A stretch of DNA of 25,704 bases from an uncultured Lysobacteraceae bacterium (GTDB lineage: Bacteria; Pseudomonadota; Gammaproteobacteria; Xanthomonadales; Xanthomonadaceae), in contig CAMLLG010000056.1 in the NCBI GenBank assembly GCA_946480825.1, positions 1 through 25,704 on the forward strand, given 5' to 3'. The translations under genes were made by a program, and so were the position numbers. A model generated the notes under the pieces. That model worked only from the letters and a program-made list of their open reading frames with translations, was not told the DNA's origin and ran no database searches. Shown piece by piece: positions 9,372-19,074 of the stretch; the stretch's first letter is position 1, and every line of letters begins with the position of its first letter.

Positions 9372-9439
9372 CGGTAGAGCGGCCTTCAGGCCGCTGCGCC
9401 CTTCCCGCAAAAAACAGCGGCCTGAAGGCCGCTCTACCG
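9372..9439. repeat. REP/BIME-like inverted repeat with GTAG ends
   Basis: Two perfect 25-nt arms (9372-9396 and 9415-9439) are exact reverse complements across an 18-nt spacer. Each arm is itself a hairpin: AGCGGCC-TTCA-GGCCGCT on the left and AGCGGCC-TGAA-GGCCGCT on the right. The outer ends carry GTAG and its complement CTAC. This is the layout of paired REP elements of the GTAG (SMAG) type known from Stenotrophomonas and relatives, which are mobilised in trans by REP-associated tyrosine transposases. A worn fragment of the right arm recurs at 9545-9558 (13 of 14 bases). Confidence 0.8.
9409..9433 (-). terminator. Intrinsic terminator for the yhbY operon, built from a REP hairpin
   Basis: Read on the minus strand, the 7-bp stem formed by 9427-9433 and 9416-9422 (loop complementary to 9423-9426) is followed after one G by six T residues (A-run 9409-9414 on the plus strand). 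It lies about 155 nt beyond the stop of the last gene of the minus-strand operon and is the only terminator-like structure there. Confidence 0.6.
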
Positions 9440-9518
9440 ACACTCCGAGGATTTGTCTCCCCCGGCCGCAGGCGCGGCACGGATATCGTCGCGCTCGGAG
9501 TGCTGCCTGGGCCGGCCT

Positions 9519-9547
9519 GGTTTTCAACAGTCGAATGACTGGTCAGG
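9519..9547 (+). repeat. Dispersed repeat, copy 1
   Basis: The 17-mer GGTTTTCAACAGTCGAA at 9519-9535 recurs in reverse complement at 17914-17930. The similarity continues past it into CTGGTCAGG here and CTGGTCAAGG there. Both copies sit in intergenic DNA beside REP-like hairpins. It overlaps no gene. Confidence 0.7.
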
Positions 9548-9588
9548 CCGCTCTATCGATAGGTGGATCGGCGGTTTTGAACAAGTGC

Positions 9589-10191
9589 TCAGCGCGCGGT
9601 ACAGAGCGAGGTCCGCCAGCTGTGGTCCTCGCCCCAGGTGCGGTAACCGGCGGTATCGATGTGGATCGCGGTCGGCGTGTAGAACCCGAGGCCCATGTCC
9701 AGTGCCTGCCCGTGTTCGCGCCAGAACGCGCAGAGTCGTTCGACGTTGTCGCCGCGCTCGGGTAGATCGAAATCGATCGCGCGGTTTTCCAGATGCTTGC
9801 TGCGGGCGCTGCCGCCGGCGCAGGCGTTCATCGCCGGATCGCGGTACACCGACCGCGCGCGCTGCGGTTCGAGGATGCCCTCGTCGCGCAGCCGCGCGAC
9901 GAGGCGCAGCGTCGGCGGCATGTTCGCGTGCAGTTCCGGAGGCGGCACATCGAATTCGCGGTTGCCGCATAGCCGCCAACGGCGCGCGGTCCGCGCCAGC
10001 GCCGCGGCGGGAACGATGTCGCCCACGCCTTCGCTGCGCAGATAGGCGGCATAGGCTTCGGCGGCGTCGCGATGGCCGGCGTCGAGCCAGCGGGCGTGAC
10101 GCGATGCCGGCGGCAGGATCGAGGTGCAGGCGGCGAGGGCGACGCACAGCGTCGCGAGCGCGAGCCGGCGCCGGTGCGATGCCGGGATCAT
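9589..10191 (-). CDS. M15-family peptidase lipoprotein (D-Ala-D-Ala carboxypeptidase-like)
   Basis: The 200-residue product begins with a lipoprotein signal (MIPASHRRRLALATLCVALAAC is split here as basic n-region, hydrophobic core and lipobox LAAC with Cys 22). The catalytic domain shows the zinc site of M15A peptidases: SKHLENRAIDFDLP with H133 and D140, and AIHIDTAGYRTWG with H177. Such enzymes cut D-amino-acid peptide bonds in peptidoglycan, and relatives occur in phage lysins and in VanY-type proteins. Length and motif spacing fit a stand-alone periplasmic enzyme. Its ATG overlaps the stop of the upstream Mth938-domain gene. It is the last gene of the yhbY operon. Exact bond specificity is inferred only from the family. 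Confidence 0.87.
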   Translation of the reverse strand: MIPASHRRRLALATLCVALAACTSILPPASRHARWLDAGHRDAAEAYAAYLRSEGVGDIVPAAALARTARRWRLCGNREFDVPPPELHANMPPTLRLVARLRDEGILEPQRARSVYRDPAMNACAGGSARSKHLENRAIDFDLPERGDNVERLCAFWREHGQALDMGLGFYTPTAIHIDTAGYRTWGEDHSWRTSLCTAR

Positions 10192-10562
10192 CCCGCCAGC
10201 ACGAAGCCGGCGACCACCCGGCGGCCTTCGCCGGCCAGCACGTTGAACGTGCGCGCGGCGGCGGCATTCGTCATCGTTTCCAGGCCGATGCCGCGCGAGA
10301 GGCAGGCGGCGAGCGTGGCGGCGGGCGGAAAGGTCTGGCGGTCGCCGCAGCCCAGCAGGATGAGTTCCGGCGACAGCGCGAACAGCGGCTCTAGGTCCGC
10401 GGGTGTCATCGTGGCGACCGCTTGCACCGGCCAGGTGTCGATCAGCGTGTCCGGGGACAGCAGGAAACTCGCGGTCAGGCGGCGGTCGTTGACCAGCGCG
10501 CCGTGGCCGTCGGCGCCGCGCAGGAAGAATTCGTGATCCGGGCGTTCGAGATGGAGCTGCAT
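10188..10562 (-). CDS. Mth938-like domain protein (DUF498/NDUFAF3 family)
   Basis: The 124-residue protein matches the Mth938-like fold family, which includes the mitochondrial complex I assembly factor NDUFAF3; the bacterial members have no settled function. Family features are the FFLRGADGHGALVNDRRLTASFLLSP N-terminal half, LSPELILLGCGDRQTFPP in the middle, and GIGLETMTNAAAARTFNVLAGEGRRVVAGFVL at the end, with the conserved TNAAARTFNVL segment. The start is the ATG complementary to 10560-10562; longer reading upstream runs into yhbY and lacks family character. It begins 10 nt after yhbY and overlaps the M15 peptidase start, so the three genes form one operon. Confidence 0.88.
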   Translation of the reverse strand: MQLHLERPDHEFFLRGADGHGALVNDRRLTASFLLSPDTLIDTWPVQAVATMTPADLEPLFALSPELILLGCGDRQTFPPAATLAACLSRGIGLETMTNAAAARTFNVLAGEGRRVVAGFVLAG

Positions 10563-10572
10563 CGGCCGGTGC

Positions 10573-10875
10573 TCACGCCCGCGGCAGCACGATCTGCCGG
10601 TGATCCGTGCTCTGGCGGTACAGCACGGCGACGTTGCCGATGCGCTGCACCAGCGCCGCGCCGCTGCGGCCGGCCAGCTCGGCGACCATCGCATCGCGGG
10701 CGCCGCGATCCTCGGCGGCCACCTTCACCTTGATCAGTTCGTGGTGCTCCAGCGCCAGTTCGACCTCGGCCACCACCGCGTCGGTCAGACCCTTGGCCCC
10801 GATCTGCAGCATCGCCTTCAGGCCATGGGCCTGGCCACGGAGGAATCGGATCTGGGCGTTGGTGAGCGTGGACAT
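10573..10875 (-). CDS. yhbY: YhbY family RNA-binding protein (CRM domain)
   Basis: A single-domain CRM protein of 100 residues. YhbY binds precursors of the large ribosomal subunit in E. coli. The N-terminal [31 protein letters not shown] segment holds the conserved GAKGLT loop, followed by [12 protein letters not shown] and [18 protein letters not shown], all diagnostic of the family. It is transcribed away from rlmE, as in other gammaproteobacteria, where yhbY and rlmE-ftsH are divergent neighbours. Two further genes follow on the same strand. The 205-nt gap to rlmE must contain both promoters. Confidence 0.95.
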   Translation of the reverse strand: MSTLTNAQIRFLRGQAHGLKAMLQIGAKGLTDAVVAEVELALEHHELIKVKVAAEDRGARDAMVAELAGRSGAALVQRIGNVAVLYRQSTDHRQIVLPRA

Positions 10876-10993
10876 GCGGAAAGCGTCTCGAAGGGAATGC
10901 GGGGCGAGTCCGGGGCGAAATCCAGGGGGCGGAATCCGGAGAGAATCCGGGCGCCGGGAAGGCCCGCGGAAGGGCGGATCGGGGCGGGCAGGG

Positions 10994-10999
10994 TATCAT
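10994..10999 (+). promoter_or_regulatory. Possible -10 element for rlmE-ftsH
   Basis: TATCAT within GGTATCATG lies 81 nt before the rlmE ATG in the yhbY-rlmE divergent gap. It matches TATAAT at 5 of 6 positions. No recognisable -35 is seen. The same string lies upstream of surE. Confidence 0.3.
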
Positions 11000-11080
11000 G
11001 GCCCGCACGCCGGCCCAGCCGGCTCCGGCGCCATCGCATCGCCGCGCCTCCATTCTCCCTTCCGCGCCGTACCGCTTCCC

Positions 11081-11728
11081 ATGACCCGCAGCAAGAGCAG
11101 CCATCGCTGGCTCAAGGAACATTTCGCCGACCCCTACGTCAAGAAGGCGCAGGCGGAAGGTCTGCGTTCGCGGGCGGCCTACAAGCTGGAGGAACTGGTC
11201 GAGCGCGACCGCCTGCTCAAGCCGGGGATGGTGGTGGTGGACCTCGGCGCCGCCCCCGGCGGCTGGTCCCAGTGGGTCCGCCAGGCGATGGGCGACAGCG
11301 GCCGAGTGGTGGCCCTGGACATTCTGGAGATGCCTTCGCTGGCCGGGGTCGAGTTCATTCACGGCGATTTCCGCGAAGATGCCGTTCTGGCCCAGCTCGA
11401 AAGTCTGCTGAACGGCCAGGTGGTGGACCTTGTGCTGTCCGACATGGCCCCCAATATGAGCGGAGTCGACGCGGTGGACCTGCCGCGGGCCATGCATCTG
11501 GCGGAACTGGCGATGGACTTCGCCGACCATCATCTGCGGCCCGGCGGTACTTTCCTGATCAAGCTGTTCCAGGGAGTCGGGTTCGACGATTACGTCCGGG
11601 CCTTGCGCAAGCGCTATGCCCGTGTCGTGATCCGCAAACCGGCAGCCTCGCGCAAGCGATCGCCGGAGGTCTACGCCCTTGCCCAGGGCCGCCTGGCCCA
11701 AGGCAGGCACGCGGCTCCGGCCGGGTGA
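11081..11728 (+). CDS. rlmE: 23S rRNA 2'-O-methyltransferase (U2552) RlmE/FtsJ
   Basis: RlmE methylates the ribose of U2552 in the A-loop of 23S rRNA, a late 50S assembly step, using S-adenosylmethionine. The 215-residue product has the SAM motif [15 protein letters not shown] (51-65), SDMAPNMSG (120-128) and TFLIKLFQG. The catalytic tetrad K35, D121, K161 and E196 is intact; each residue lies exactly three positions before its E. coli counterpart (K38, D124, K164, E199). The start is ATG 11081, giving [20 protein letters not shown] as in the family. The C-terminal tail [15 protein letters not shown] is extra. ftsH follows after 108 nt. Confidence 0.97.
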   Translation: MTRSKSSHRWLKEHFADPYVKKAQAEGLRSRAAYKLEELVERDRLLKPGMVVVDLGAAPGGWSQWVRQAMGDSGRVVALDILEMPSLAGVEFIHGDFREDAVLAQLESLLNGQVVDLVLSDMAPNMSGVDAVDLPRAMHLAELAMDFADHHLRPGGTFLIKLFQGVGFDDYVRALRKRYARVVIRKPAASRKRSPEVYALAQGRLAQGRHAAPAG

Positions 11729-11808
11729 CGCGGGCGGCGGTCGTGTCTGTGCGTTAGCTGGTGCTTTTCGAGTCGGTACTGTTTTGAGTGAGTACGTTTC
11801 CAACCACG

Positions 11809-11826
11809 CGTCCCCGAACGGGGACG
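11809..11826 (+). promoter_or_regulatory. Hairpin in the ftsH leader
   Basis: CGTCCCC (11809-11815) and GGGGACG (11820-11826) form a perfect 7-bp stem with a GAAC loop, ending 5 nt before the GAAGG ribosome-binding site. It lacks a T-run. It could modulate ribosome access, but no function is shown. Confidence 0.4.
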
Positions 11827-11836
11827 GTAGCGAAGG

Positions 11837-13732
<1,896 letters not shown>

Positions 13733-13769
13733 CTCGACTGGCACGCAGTCGACTTGCTCCGCAATCCCG

Positions 13770-13798
13770 AAAAGGCCAGAGTCCGCTCTGGCCTTTTT
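13770..13798 (+). terminator. Strong intrinsic terminator after ftsH
   Basis: AAAAGGCCAGAG (13770-13781) and CTCTGGCCTTTT (13786-13797) form a 12-bp perfect stem with a TCCG loop, ending in a run of five T. It lies 37 nt after the ftsH stop and 18 nt before folP, so folP is likely to have its own promoter or to depend on readthrough. The A-run on the left arm would also allow minus-strand termination. Confidence 0.93.
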
Positions 13799-13815
13799 CG
13801 TTTCCGGGACCTCCG

Positions 13816-14718
13816 ATGTTCGATCTTTCCCCGCAACTCGACTGCGCCGGCCGCATCCTGGTGCTCGATCGCCCGCGCGTCATGGGCATCGTCAACGTCA
13901 CCCCGGATTCGTTCTCCGACGGCGGCCTGCATGCCGATCTCGATGCCGCGGTCGCGCACGCGCTGCGGCTGGCGGCGGAGGGCGCGGACGTGCTCGACAT
14001 CGGCGGCGAGTCCACGCGCCCGGGCGCGCAGGCGGTCTCCGTCGACGAAGAACTGGCGCGGACGATTCCGGTGATCGAACGGCTCGCGCGCGAGACCGCG
14101 CTGCCGATCAGCATCGATACCTCCAAGCCCGAGGTGATGCGCGCCGCGGTCGCCGCCGGCGCCGGCATGATCAACGATGTCTACGCGCTGCGCCGCGAAG
14201 GCGCGCTCGACGCCGCCGCCGCGCTGGGCGTGCCGGTGGTGCTGATGCACATGCAGGGCGAGCCGCGTTCGATGCAGGCCGCGCCCGATTACGACGATGT
14301 GGTCGCCGAGGTGCACCGCTTCCTGGCCGAGCGCATCTTCTCGGCGGAGATGGCCGGCATTCCGAAGAAGAAGATCGTGGTCGATCCCGGTTTCGGCTTC
14401 GGCAAGAGCACCGCGCACAATCTCGCGCTGCTGGCGCGGTTCGAACGCTTCACCGATCTGGGCGTACCGGCGCTCGCCGGCCTGTCGCGCAAGCGCAGCA
14501 TCGGCGAGCTGACCGGTCGCGACGACCCGCAGGCCCGCATCCACGGTTCGGTCACCGCCCATCTCATCGCCGCGCAGCGCGGTGCGAAGCTGTTGCGCGT
14601 GCACGACGTAGCCGCGACCGTCGATGCGCTCAAGGTCTGGAACGCGGTGGCGGCGGTGCCGATGCCGAAATCGTCCGCAGCCGCAGCGCCGGGCATCCGC
14701 TGGCCGGACGAAATCTGA
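13816..14718 (+). CDS. folP: Dihydropteroate synthase
   Basis: FolP condenses p-aminobenzoate with dihydropterin pyrophosphate to make dihydropteroate in folate synthesis, and is the sulfonamide target. The 300-residue product carries all family signatures: MGIVNVTPDSFSDGG (23-37), DIGGESTRPGA (61-71), SIDTSKPEVM (99-108), MINDV, LMHMQGEPRSMQ, VVDPGFGFGKS (188-198), AGLSRKR and RVHDV. The start is ATG 13816, 18 nt after the ftsH terminator; no strong Shine-Dalgarno is visible (GGGACC only). In E. coli glmM follows folP, but here the next gene is convergent and glmM is absent. The last 25 residues (after VWNAVAAV) are a non-conserved tail. Confidence 0.97.
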   Translation: MFDLSPQLDCAGRILVLDRPRVMGIVNVTPDSFSDGGLHADLDAAVAHALRLAAEGADVLDIGGESTRPGAQAVSVDEELARTIPVIERLARETALPISIDTSKPEVMRAAVAAGAGMINDVYALRREGALDAAAALGVPVVLMHMQGEPRSMQAAPDYDDVVAEVHRFLAERIFSAEMAGIPKKKIVVDPGFGFGKSTAHNLALLARFERFTDLGVPALAGLSRKRSIGELTGRDDPQARIHGSVTAHLIAAQRGAKLLRVHDVAATVDALKVWNAVAAVPMPKSSAAAAPGIRWPDEI

Positions 14719-15074
14719 GCCATCGTGTTTGTGCACAGTCTCTGTGGACAAGTATCGGGATTGTTCTGTGGACAACGTGCTGCGGTCCTGCCGTGGCGGG
14801 CCTCGCAGGCAGTGTGGCGAAAAAAACGACAGCCCGATTCCCCGCTCCGGGTGGTCAAATATTGATCATGTCATCTGCAGGCCTTGCTGCGGCAGGGGTG
14901 CAGCGGTTCATCCACAGACTTGTGCAGACGTTGTCCACAGCGGCTGTGGATGAGACCTCGCGGTGTCGGTACGCGCTCGACGATGCGGCCGGTTTCCGTC
15001 GCGCCGCGGGAGAAGCCTTCGGGTGTCCGCGTCTGCGCGCCGTGCGCGCTGCGGTCGTCAGGCGGTGATGCGAT
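14719..15074. other. Non-coding convergent gap with a cluster of DnaA-box-like 9-mers
   Basis: No credible gene is seen in these 356 nt between folP (+) and the alkB-like gene (-). Six 9-mers each differ by one base from TTATNCACA. Plus-strand boxes: TTGTGCACA 14729-14737, TCATCCACA 14908-14916, TTGTCCACA 14931-14939. Minus-strand boxes: TTGTCCACA at 14743-14751 and 14767-14775, TCATCCACA at 14945-14953. They form a left and a right group flanking a stretch with the most A/T in the area (a 7-A run from 14820 and CAAATATTGATCATG around 14857-14871). TTGTCCACA is the DnaA box preferred in high-GC bacteria such as Streptomyces. The boxes also pair as inverted repeats: TCATCCACAG 14908-14917 with CTGTGGATGA 14944-14953, and TCCACAG 14934-14940 with CTGTGGA 14944-14950. 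Confidence 0.6.
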
Positions 15075-16196
15075 TCACGCGCCGTCGGCCGATGCGGGCG
15101 CGGCTTCGTCTGCGCCCACGCCATCGCGGAACCTCCGCACCCGCGGGTCCACGATCCGGAACCACAGCGGCGGGCACAGCGCGAGCAGGAACATCGCCGC
15201 GTAGCCGCCCGGCAACTGCGGGCTGTCGGCATGATGCAGAAGAGACTGGTAACGGCGGCGCGGCGTTTCGTGGTGGTCGGAATGGCGCTGCAGGTGGAAC
15301 AGCAGCAGATTGCTCAGCAGATAGTCCGAATTCCACGAATGCAGATGCGTGGTGCGTTCGTAGCGACCGTCGGCGAGCCTGCGCCGTTCCAGGCCGTAAT
15401 GCTCGATGTAATTGATGATTTCCAGCGCGCAGGCCGCGAAGAAGCCCTGGGCGAGAAAATAGACCACGCCCATCGCGCCCAGCCATTGCGCGAAAGCGAC
15501 CAGCATCGCCAGCCACAGCGCGGTCCAGCGCAGCAGTTCGTTGTCCCTGTGCCACCAGGGCCGACCCTGTTTCGCGAGCCGTTGCGTTTCCAGCCGCCAC
15601 GCGTTCGCGGTGTTGCGCAGCAGCGCGCGCGGCAGGAAATGCCACAGCGATTGGCCGAAGCGCGCGCTGGAGGCGTCCTCGGGTGTCGAGACGTGGACGT
15701 GATGGCCGCGCACATGTTCGATCTTGAAGCCGTGATAGCCGACGCTGGTCAACAGCAGGCCGCCGGCGATGCGTTCGGGCGCGGTGTCCTTGTGGATGAG
15801 TTCGTGGGCGACGTTGATCGCCAGCACGCCGCCGACGATGCCCTGCGACAGCAGCCAGCCGGCGATGCCGACGGCGCCGAAATCCGCATGCGCGAAATAC
15901 CAGCCCGACCAGGCCATCACGCCGAGCTGCGCGGGCAGGGCGGCGAGCGTCATCGCCTTGAACCAGCGCCCGGTACCGCCGTCCGCTTCCATGGCGCGCA
16001 TCTCGTGGGACGTCGGATTGCGCGGGTCGTGGCCCAATCCGTAGTCGGCCACGGGCAGCAGCACGAACAGGAAGAACAGCGGGAACCACGCCATCAGGTC
16101 GTGACGGCCGGTGTGCGCGCCCAGCCACGCGGCCGCGGGCATCAGCGCCGGCACCACGAACACGAACAGGAACCCGAGGCGTTTCCAGAGCGGCAT
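15075..16196 (-). CDS. AlkB-type alkane 1-monooxygenase (membrane di-iron hydroxylase)
   Basis: The 373-residue product is an integral-membrane non-heme di-iron enzyme of the fatty-acid-desaturase/AlkB superfamily. The His clusters are HELIHK (131-136), HVRGHH (161-166) and LQRHSDHH (302-309). The AlkB-specific signature NYIEHYGL (262-269) is present, pointing to terminal alkane hydroxylation rather than desaturation. About six hydrophobic segments are visible. AlkB enzymes need rubredoxin and rubredoxin reductase; neither is in the window, so the electron donor must be elsewhere. The start chosen is the ATG complementary to 16194-16196 (MPLWKRLGF), as the upstream extension from a TTG codon has no conserved character. 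It is a single gene, divergent from putP. Actual substrate chain length is not visible. Confidence 0.9.
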   Translation of the reverse strand: MPLWKRLGFLFVFVVPALMPAAAWLGAHTGRHDLMAWFPLFFLFVLLPVADYGLGHDPRNPTSHEMRAMEADGGTGRWFKAMTLAALPAQLGVMAWSGWYFAHADFGAVGIAGWLLSQGIVGGVLAINVAHELIHKDTAPERIAGGLLLTSVGYHGFKIEHVRGHHVHVSTPEDASSARFGQSLWHFLPRALLRNTANAWRLETQRLAKQGRPWWHRDNELLRWTALWLAMLVAFAQWLGAMGVVYFLAQGFFAACALEIINYIEHYGLERRRLADGRYERTTHLHSWNSDYLLSNLLLFHLQRHSDHHETPRRRYQSLLHHADSPQLPGGYAAMFLLALCPPLWFRIVDPRVRRFRDGVGADEAAPASADGA

Positions 16197-16289
16197 GGCG
16201 TATCGATCGCGGGCGATGGCGACAGCGTACGCCAACGGATGGACGATTCAACCGTGGCGGCCGACGCCCGCGGCGCCCGGTCGCCGGGG

Positions 16290-16295
16290 TATCCT
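16290..16295 (+). promoter_or_regulatory. Possible -10 element for putP
   Basis: TATCCT within GGGTATCCT lies 33 nt before the putP start in the 132-nt gap shared with the divergent alkB-like gene. It resembles the GGTATCAT strings before surE and rlmE. No clear -35 is seen, so this is tentative. Confidence 0.25.
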
Positions 16296-16328
16296 CCCCG
16301 ATCGACGCATCCTCACCGGAACCGCCGC

Positions 16329-17837
16329 ATGACCGCTGGCCAGCCGCTGCTCATCACCTTCGGCATCTATCTCGTCGCCATGATCCTGATCGGCGTGTGG
16401 GCCTGGCGCTCGACCCGCAGTTTCGACGACTACATCCTCGGCGGGCGCTCGCTGGGCAGCGTGGTCACCGCGCTGTCGGCCGGCGCATCGGACATGAGCG
16501 GCTGGCTGCTGATGGGCCTGCCCGGCGCGCTGTATCTCGGCGGCGTGTCCGAAGCGTGGATCGCGCTGGGACTGATCGTCGGCGCCTGGTGCAACTGGAA
16601 ATTCGTCGCCGGCCCGCTGCGCATCTACACCGAGCGCACGCGCAACGCGCTGACCCTGCCGGATTATTTCACCCATCGTTTCGAAGACCGCCAGCGTCTG
16701 CTGCGGGTGTTTTCGGCCGTGGTCATTCTGGTGTTCTTCGCGCTGTACTGCGCCAGCGGCATCGTCGCCGGTGCGCGCCTGTTCGAGAGCGTCTTCGGCG
16801 TGCCCTACGCCGAAGCGCTGTGGTGGGGCGCCGCGGCGACGATCCTGTACACGCTGATCGGCGGTTTCCTCGCGGTGAGCTGGACCGACACCGTGCAGGC
16901 CTCGCTGATGATCTTCGCGCTGGTGCTGACGCCGGTGATGGTGGTGCTGGGCAGCGGCGGCGTCGATGCCAGCCTCGCGCTGATCGAACAGACCGACCCG
17001 GCGAAGCTCGACTGGTTCAAGGGCGGCACGCTGGGCTTCGTCGGCATCGTTTCGCTGCTCGCCTGGGGGCTGGGGTATTTCGGCCAACCGCACATCCTCA
17101 CGCGGTTCATGGCCGCCGATTCGCTGACCACCATTCCCAAGGCGCGCCGCATCGGCATGAGCTGGATGGTGCTGTGCCTGTTCGGCGCGATGGCGGTGGG
17201 CTTCTTCGGCAACGCCTATTTCGCGCAGCATCCGGACCAGGTCGGCCCGGTCGCGGAGAATTCCGAGCGCGTCTTCATCCAGCTCGCCACCGTGTTGTTC
17301 AATCCGTGGGTTGCGGGCGTGCTGTTGTCGGCGATCCTGGCCGCGATCATGAGCACGCTGTCGTGCCAGCTGCTGGTCTGCTCCAGCGCGCTCACCGAAG
17401 ACTTCTACAAGGGTTTCCTGCGCCCGAACGCCAGTCAGCGCGAACTGGTGTGGTTCGGCCGCGCGATGGTGCTCGCGGTGTCGCTGCTGGCGATCTGGAT
17501 CGCGCGCGACCCCGACAGCAAGGTGCTCGGTCTGGTGTCGTACGCGTGGGCGGGTTTCGGCGCCGCGTTCGGGCCGGTGGTGCTGTGCTCGCTGTTCTGG
17601 GGCCGCATGACCCGCAACGGCGCGCTCGCCGGCATGCTGGCCGGGGCGGCGACCGTCATCCTGTGGAAGGAGATCGCGGTGAAGCAATACGGCAGCGGGC
17701 TGTACGAAATCGTGCCGGGCGTCATCGCAGCGTTCGTCGCGATCTTCATCGTCAGCCGGATCGGAAAAGCGCCTTCGGACGAGGTGCAGTTCCGGCACAA
17801 GGGCGTGCAGGAGACGTTGAAGGTGCATGGCTATTGA
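16329..17837 (+). CDS. putP: Sodium/proline symporter PutP
   Basis: PutP imports proline with Na+ across the inner membrane. The 502-residue length equals that of E. coli PutP, and key residues fall at the same numbers: R40 in GGRSLG, and D55 and S57 in [23 protein letters not shown]. The Na+-site motif [28 protein letters not shown] is also intact. About 13 transmembrane helices are visible, as expected for the SSS (solute:sodium symporter) family. The start is ATG 16329, giving [15 protein letters not shown]; the frame stays open upstream only over the divergent gene. putA is not next to it here. The gene ends just before a nested inverted-repeat element. Confidence 0.95.
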   Translation: MTAGQPLLITFGIYLVAMILIGVWAWRSTRSFDDYILGGRSLGSVVTALSAGASDMSGWLLMGLPGALYLGGVSEAWIALGLIVGAWCNWKFVAGPLRIYTERTRNALTLPDYFTHRFEDRQRLLRVFSAVVILVFFALYCASGIVAGARLFESVFGVPYAEALWWGAAATILYTLIGGFLAVSWTDTVQASLMIFALVLTPVMVVLGSGGVDASLALIEQTDPAKLDWFKGGTLGFVGIVSLLAWGLGYFGQPHILTRFMAADSLTTIPKARRIGMSWMVLCLFGAMAVGFFGNAYFAQHPDQVGPVAENSERVFIQLATVLFNPWVAGVLLSAILAAIMSTLSCQLLVCSSALTEDFYKGFLRPNASQRELVWFGRAMVLAVSLLAIWIARDPDSKVLGLVSYAWAGFGAAFGPVVLCSLFWGRMTRNGALAGMLAGAATVILWKEIAVKQYGSGLYEIVPGVIAAFVAIFIVSRIGKAPSDEVQFRHKGVQETLKVHGY

Positions 17838-17948
17838 GCTTTTGCAGGAGCGCTGGAAGGCGCGATGCATCTGCACGATGCGAAAAGATCAAAGCATCGC
17901 GCCTTGACCAGCCTTCGACTGTTGAAAACCGGAGCTCCTACAAAAAGC
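17838..17948. repeat. Nested inverted-repeat (REP-like) element between putP and miaA
   Basis: Outer arms GCTTTTGCAGGAGC (17838-17851) and GCTCCTACAAAAAGC (17934-17948) are complementary apart from one indel and one mismatch. Inner arms AAGGCGCGATGC (17857-17868) and GCATCGCGCCTT (17894-17905) are a perfect 12-bp inverted repeat. Between the inner and outer right arms lies the dispersed 17-mer at 17914-17930, shared with 9519-9535. It starts directly at the putP stop. The CTCCTACAAAA end resembles repeats common in xanthomonad intergenic DNA. No T-run follows the inner stem, so termination is uncertain. Confidence 0.65.
17914..17930 (-). repeat. Dispersed repeat, copy 2
   Basis: This is the reverse complement of the 17-mer at 9519-9535, perfectly conserved, with similarity extending on the left through CCTTGACCAG (17902-17911). 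It lies within the putP-miaA inverted-repeat element. Two identical 17-mers in intergenic DNA 8.4 kb apart are unlikely by chance. Confidence 0.7.
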
Positions 17949-17959
17949 GACATCACCGC

Positions 17960-18919
17960 ATGCCCGCCGACACCCGCCCGCTCGCCATCGCCCTGATGGG
18001 CCCGACCGCATCGGGCAAGACCGCGCTCGCGCTCGACTGGGCGCAGCGTTTCGGCGGCGAGATCGTCAGCGTCGATTCGGCGCTGGTGTATCGCGGGCTC
18101 GACATCGGCGCGGCCAAGCCCACGGCCGAAGAACGTGCGGCGGTGCCGCATCATCTGATCGATCTGCGCGAGCCGTGGCAGCCGTACTCGGCCGCCGACT
18201 TCGCCACCGATGCGCGCGTCGCGGTGCAGGACATCGTCGATCGCGGACGCCTGCCCATTCTCGCCGGCGGCACAGGCCTGTATTTCCGCGCGTTGTTGCA
18301 GGGGCTGTCGCCGATGCCGCCGGCCGATCCTGCGATGCGCGCGCGGCTGGAAGCCGAAGCCGCCGGACGTGGTTGGCCGGCGTTGCACGCCGAACTGGCG
18401 GCGGTCGATCCGGCCGCCGCGGCGCGCATCCACGCGACCGATCAGCAGCGCATCCAGCGCGCGCTGGAGGTCTATCGATTGAGCGGTCGCGCGATCAGCG
18501 ACTGGCAGCGCGAGGCGAGCGCGTCGCCGCGATTTCCGTGCCGCGTCCTGAAGCTCGCGATCGCGCCTCGCGACCGCGCCGTGCTGCACGCGCGCATCGA
18601 ACGCCGCTTCGACGCGATGCTCGAGGCCGGTTTCCTCGACGAGGTGCGGGCGCTGCGCGCATTGCCGGCATTGCGCGCGCATCCGGCGCCGCTGGACTTG
18701 CCCGCGCTGCGCGCGGTGGGCTATCGCCAGGCGTGGGAGCATCTCGACGGCGCACTGTCCGCGGCCGAGTTCCGCGATCGCGCGATCTTCGCCACCCGCC
18801 AGCTCGCCAAACGGCAGACCACGTGGCTGCGCGGCGAACGCGACCTGCGCGTCTTCGACCCCGCAAACGAGAACGCAGGTCTCGAAATGGCGATCCGCGC
18901 ATTCCTCGGCGCCGGATGA
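17960..18919 (+). CDS. miaA: tRNA dimethylallyltransferase MiaA
   Basis: MiaA transfers a dimethylallyl group to the N6 of A37 in tRNAs that read UNN codons. The 319-residue product has the P-loop GPTASGKT (14-21), [19 protein letters not shown] with the substrate-contacting Asp, [37 protein letters not shown] and the C-terminal [14 protein letters not shown]. The start is ATG 17960, 12 nt after the REP-like element; no strong ribosome-binding site is seen. miaA-hfq-hflX-hflK-hflC is the classic gammaproteobacterial order. The isoprenoid donor it uses is made by the pathway to which the upstream ispD and ispF belong. Confidence 0.97.
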   Translation: MPADTRPLAIALMGPTASGKTALALDWAQRFGGEIVSVDSALVYRGLDIGAAKPTAEERAAVPHHLIDLREPWQPYSAADFATDARVAVQDIVDRGRLPILAGGTGLYFRALLQGLSPMPPADPAMRARLEAEAAGRGWPALHAELAAVDPAAAARIHATDQQRIQRALEVYRLSGRAISDWQREASASPRFPCRVLKLAIAPRDRAVLHARIERRFDAMLEAGFLDEVRALRALPALRAHPAPLDLPALRAVGYRQAWEHLDGALSAAEFRDRAIFATRQLAKRQTTWLRGERDLRVFDPANENAGLEMAIRAFLGAG

Positions 18920-19074
18920 CGGGTCGATTCGACCTTCGGGCGACTTCCGGTCAGCTCCCAGTTATGTAACCATCGGGTGTCCGGCAGGGGTGAGCCGCGC
19001 CGCACGGCGGCGGGCATGGCCGGCTCGCGATGAGCGATCGTCGATTTCGAAGAGCGCTTCTCGAACAGCAATCC

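Noticed and set aside
8040..9527. Long minus-strand open frame (495 codons) opposite the EEP gene and the nlpD tail
   Set aside because: It lacks any family motif, crosses gene boundaries and the REP element, and is rich in Arg/Ala as expected for the antisense of GC-rich coding DNA.
14793..15068. Plus-strand open frame (91 codons) in the folP-alkB gap
   Set aside because: No ribosome-binding site, no recognisable motif, and its sequence runs across the DnaA-box-like repeats.
15075..16196. Fatty-acid desaturase
   Set aside because: The NYIEHYGL signature between the second and third His clusters is specific to AlkB-type alkane hydroxylases.
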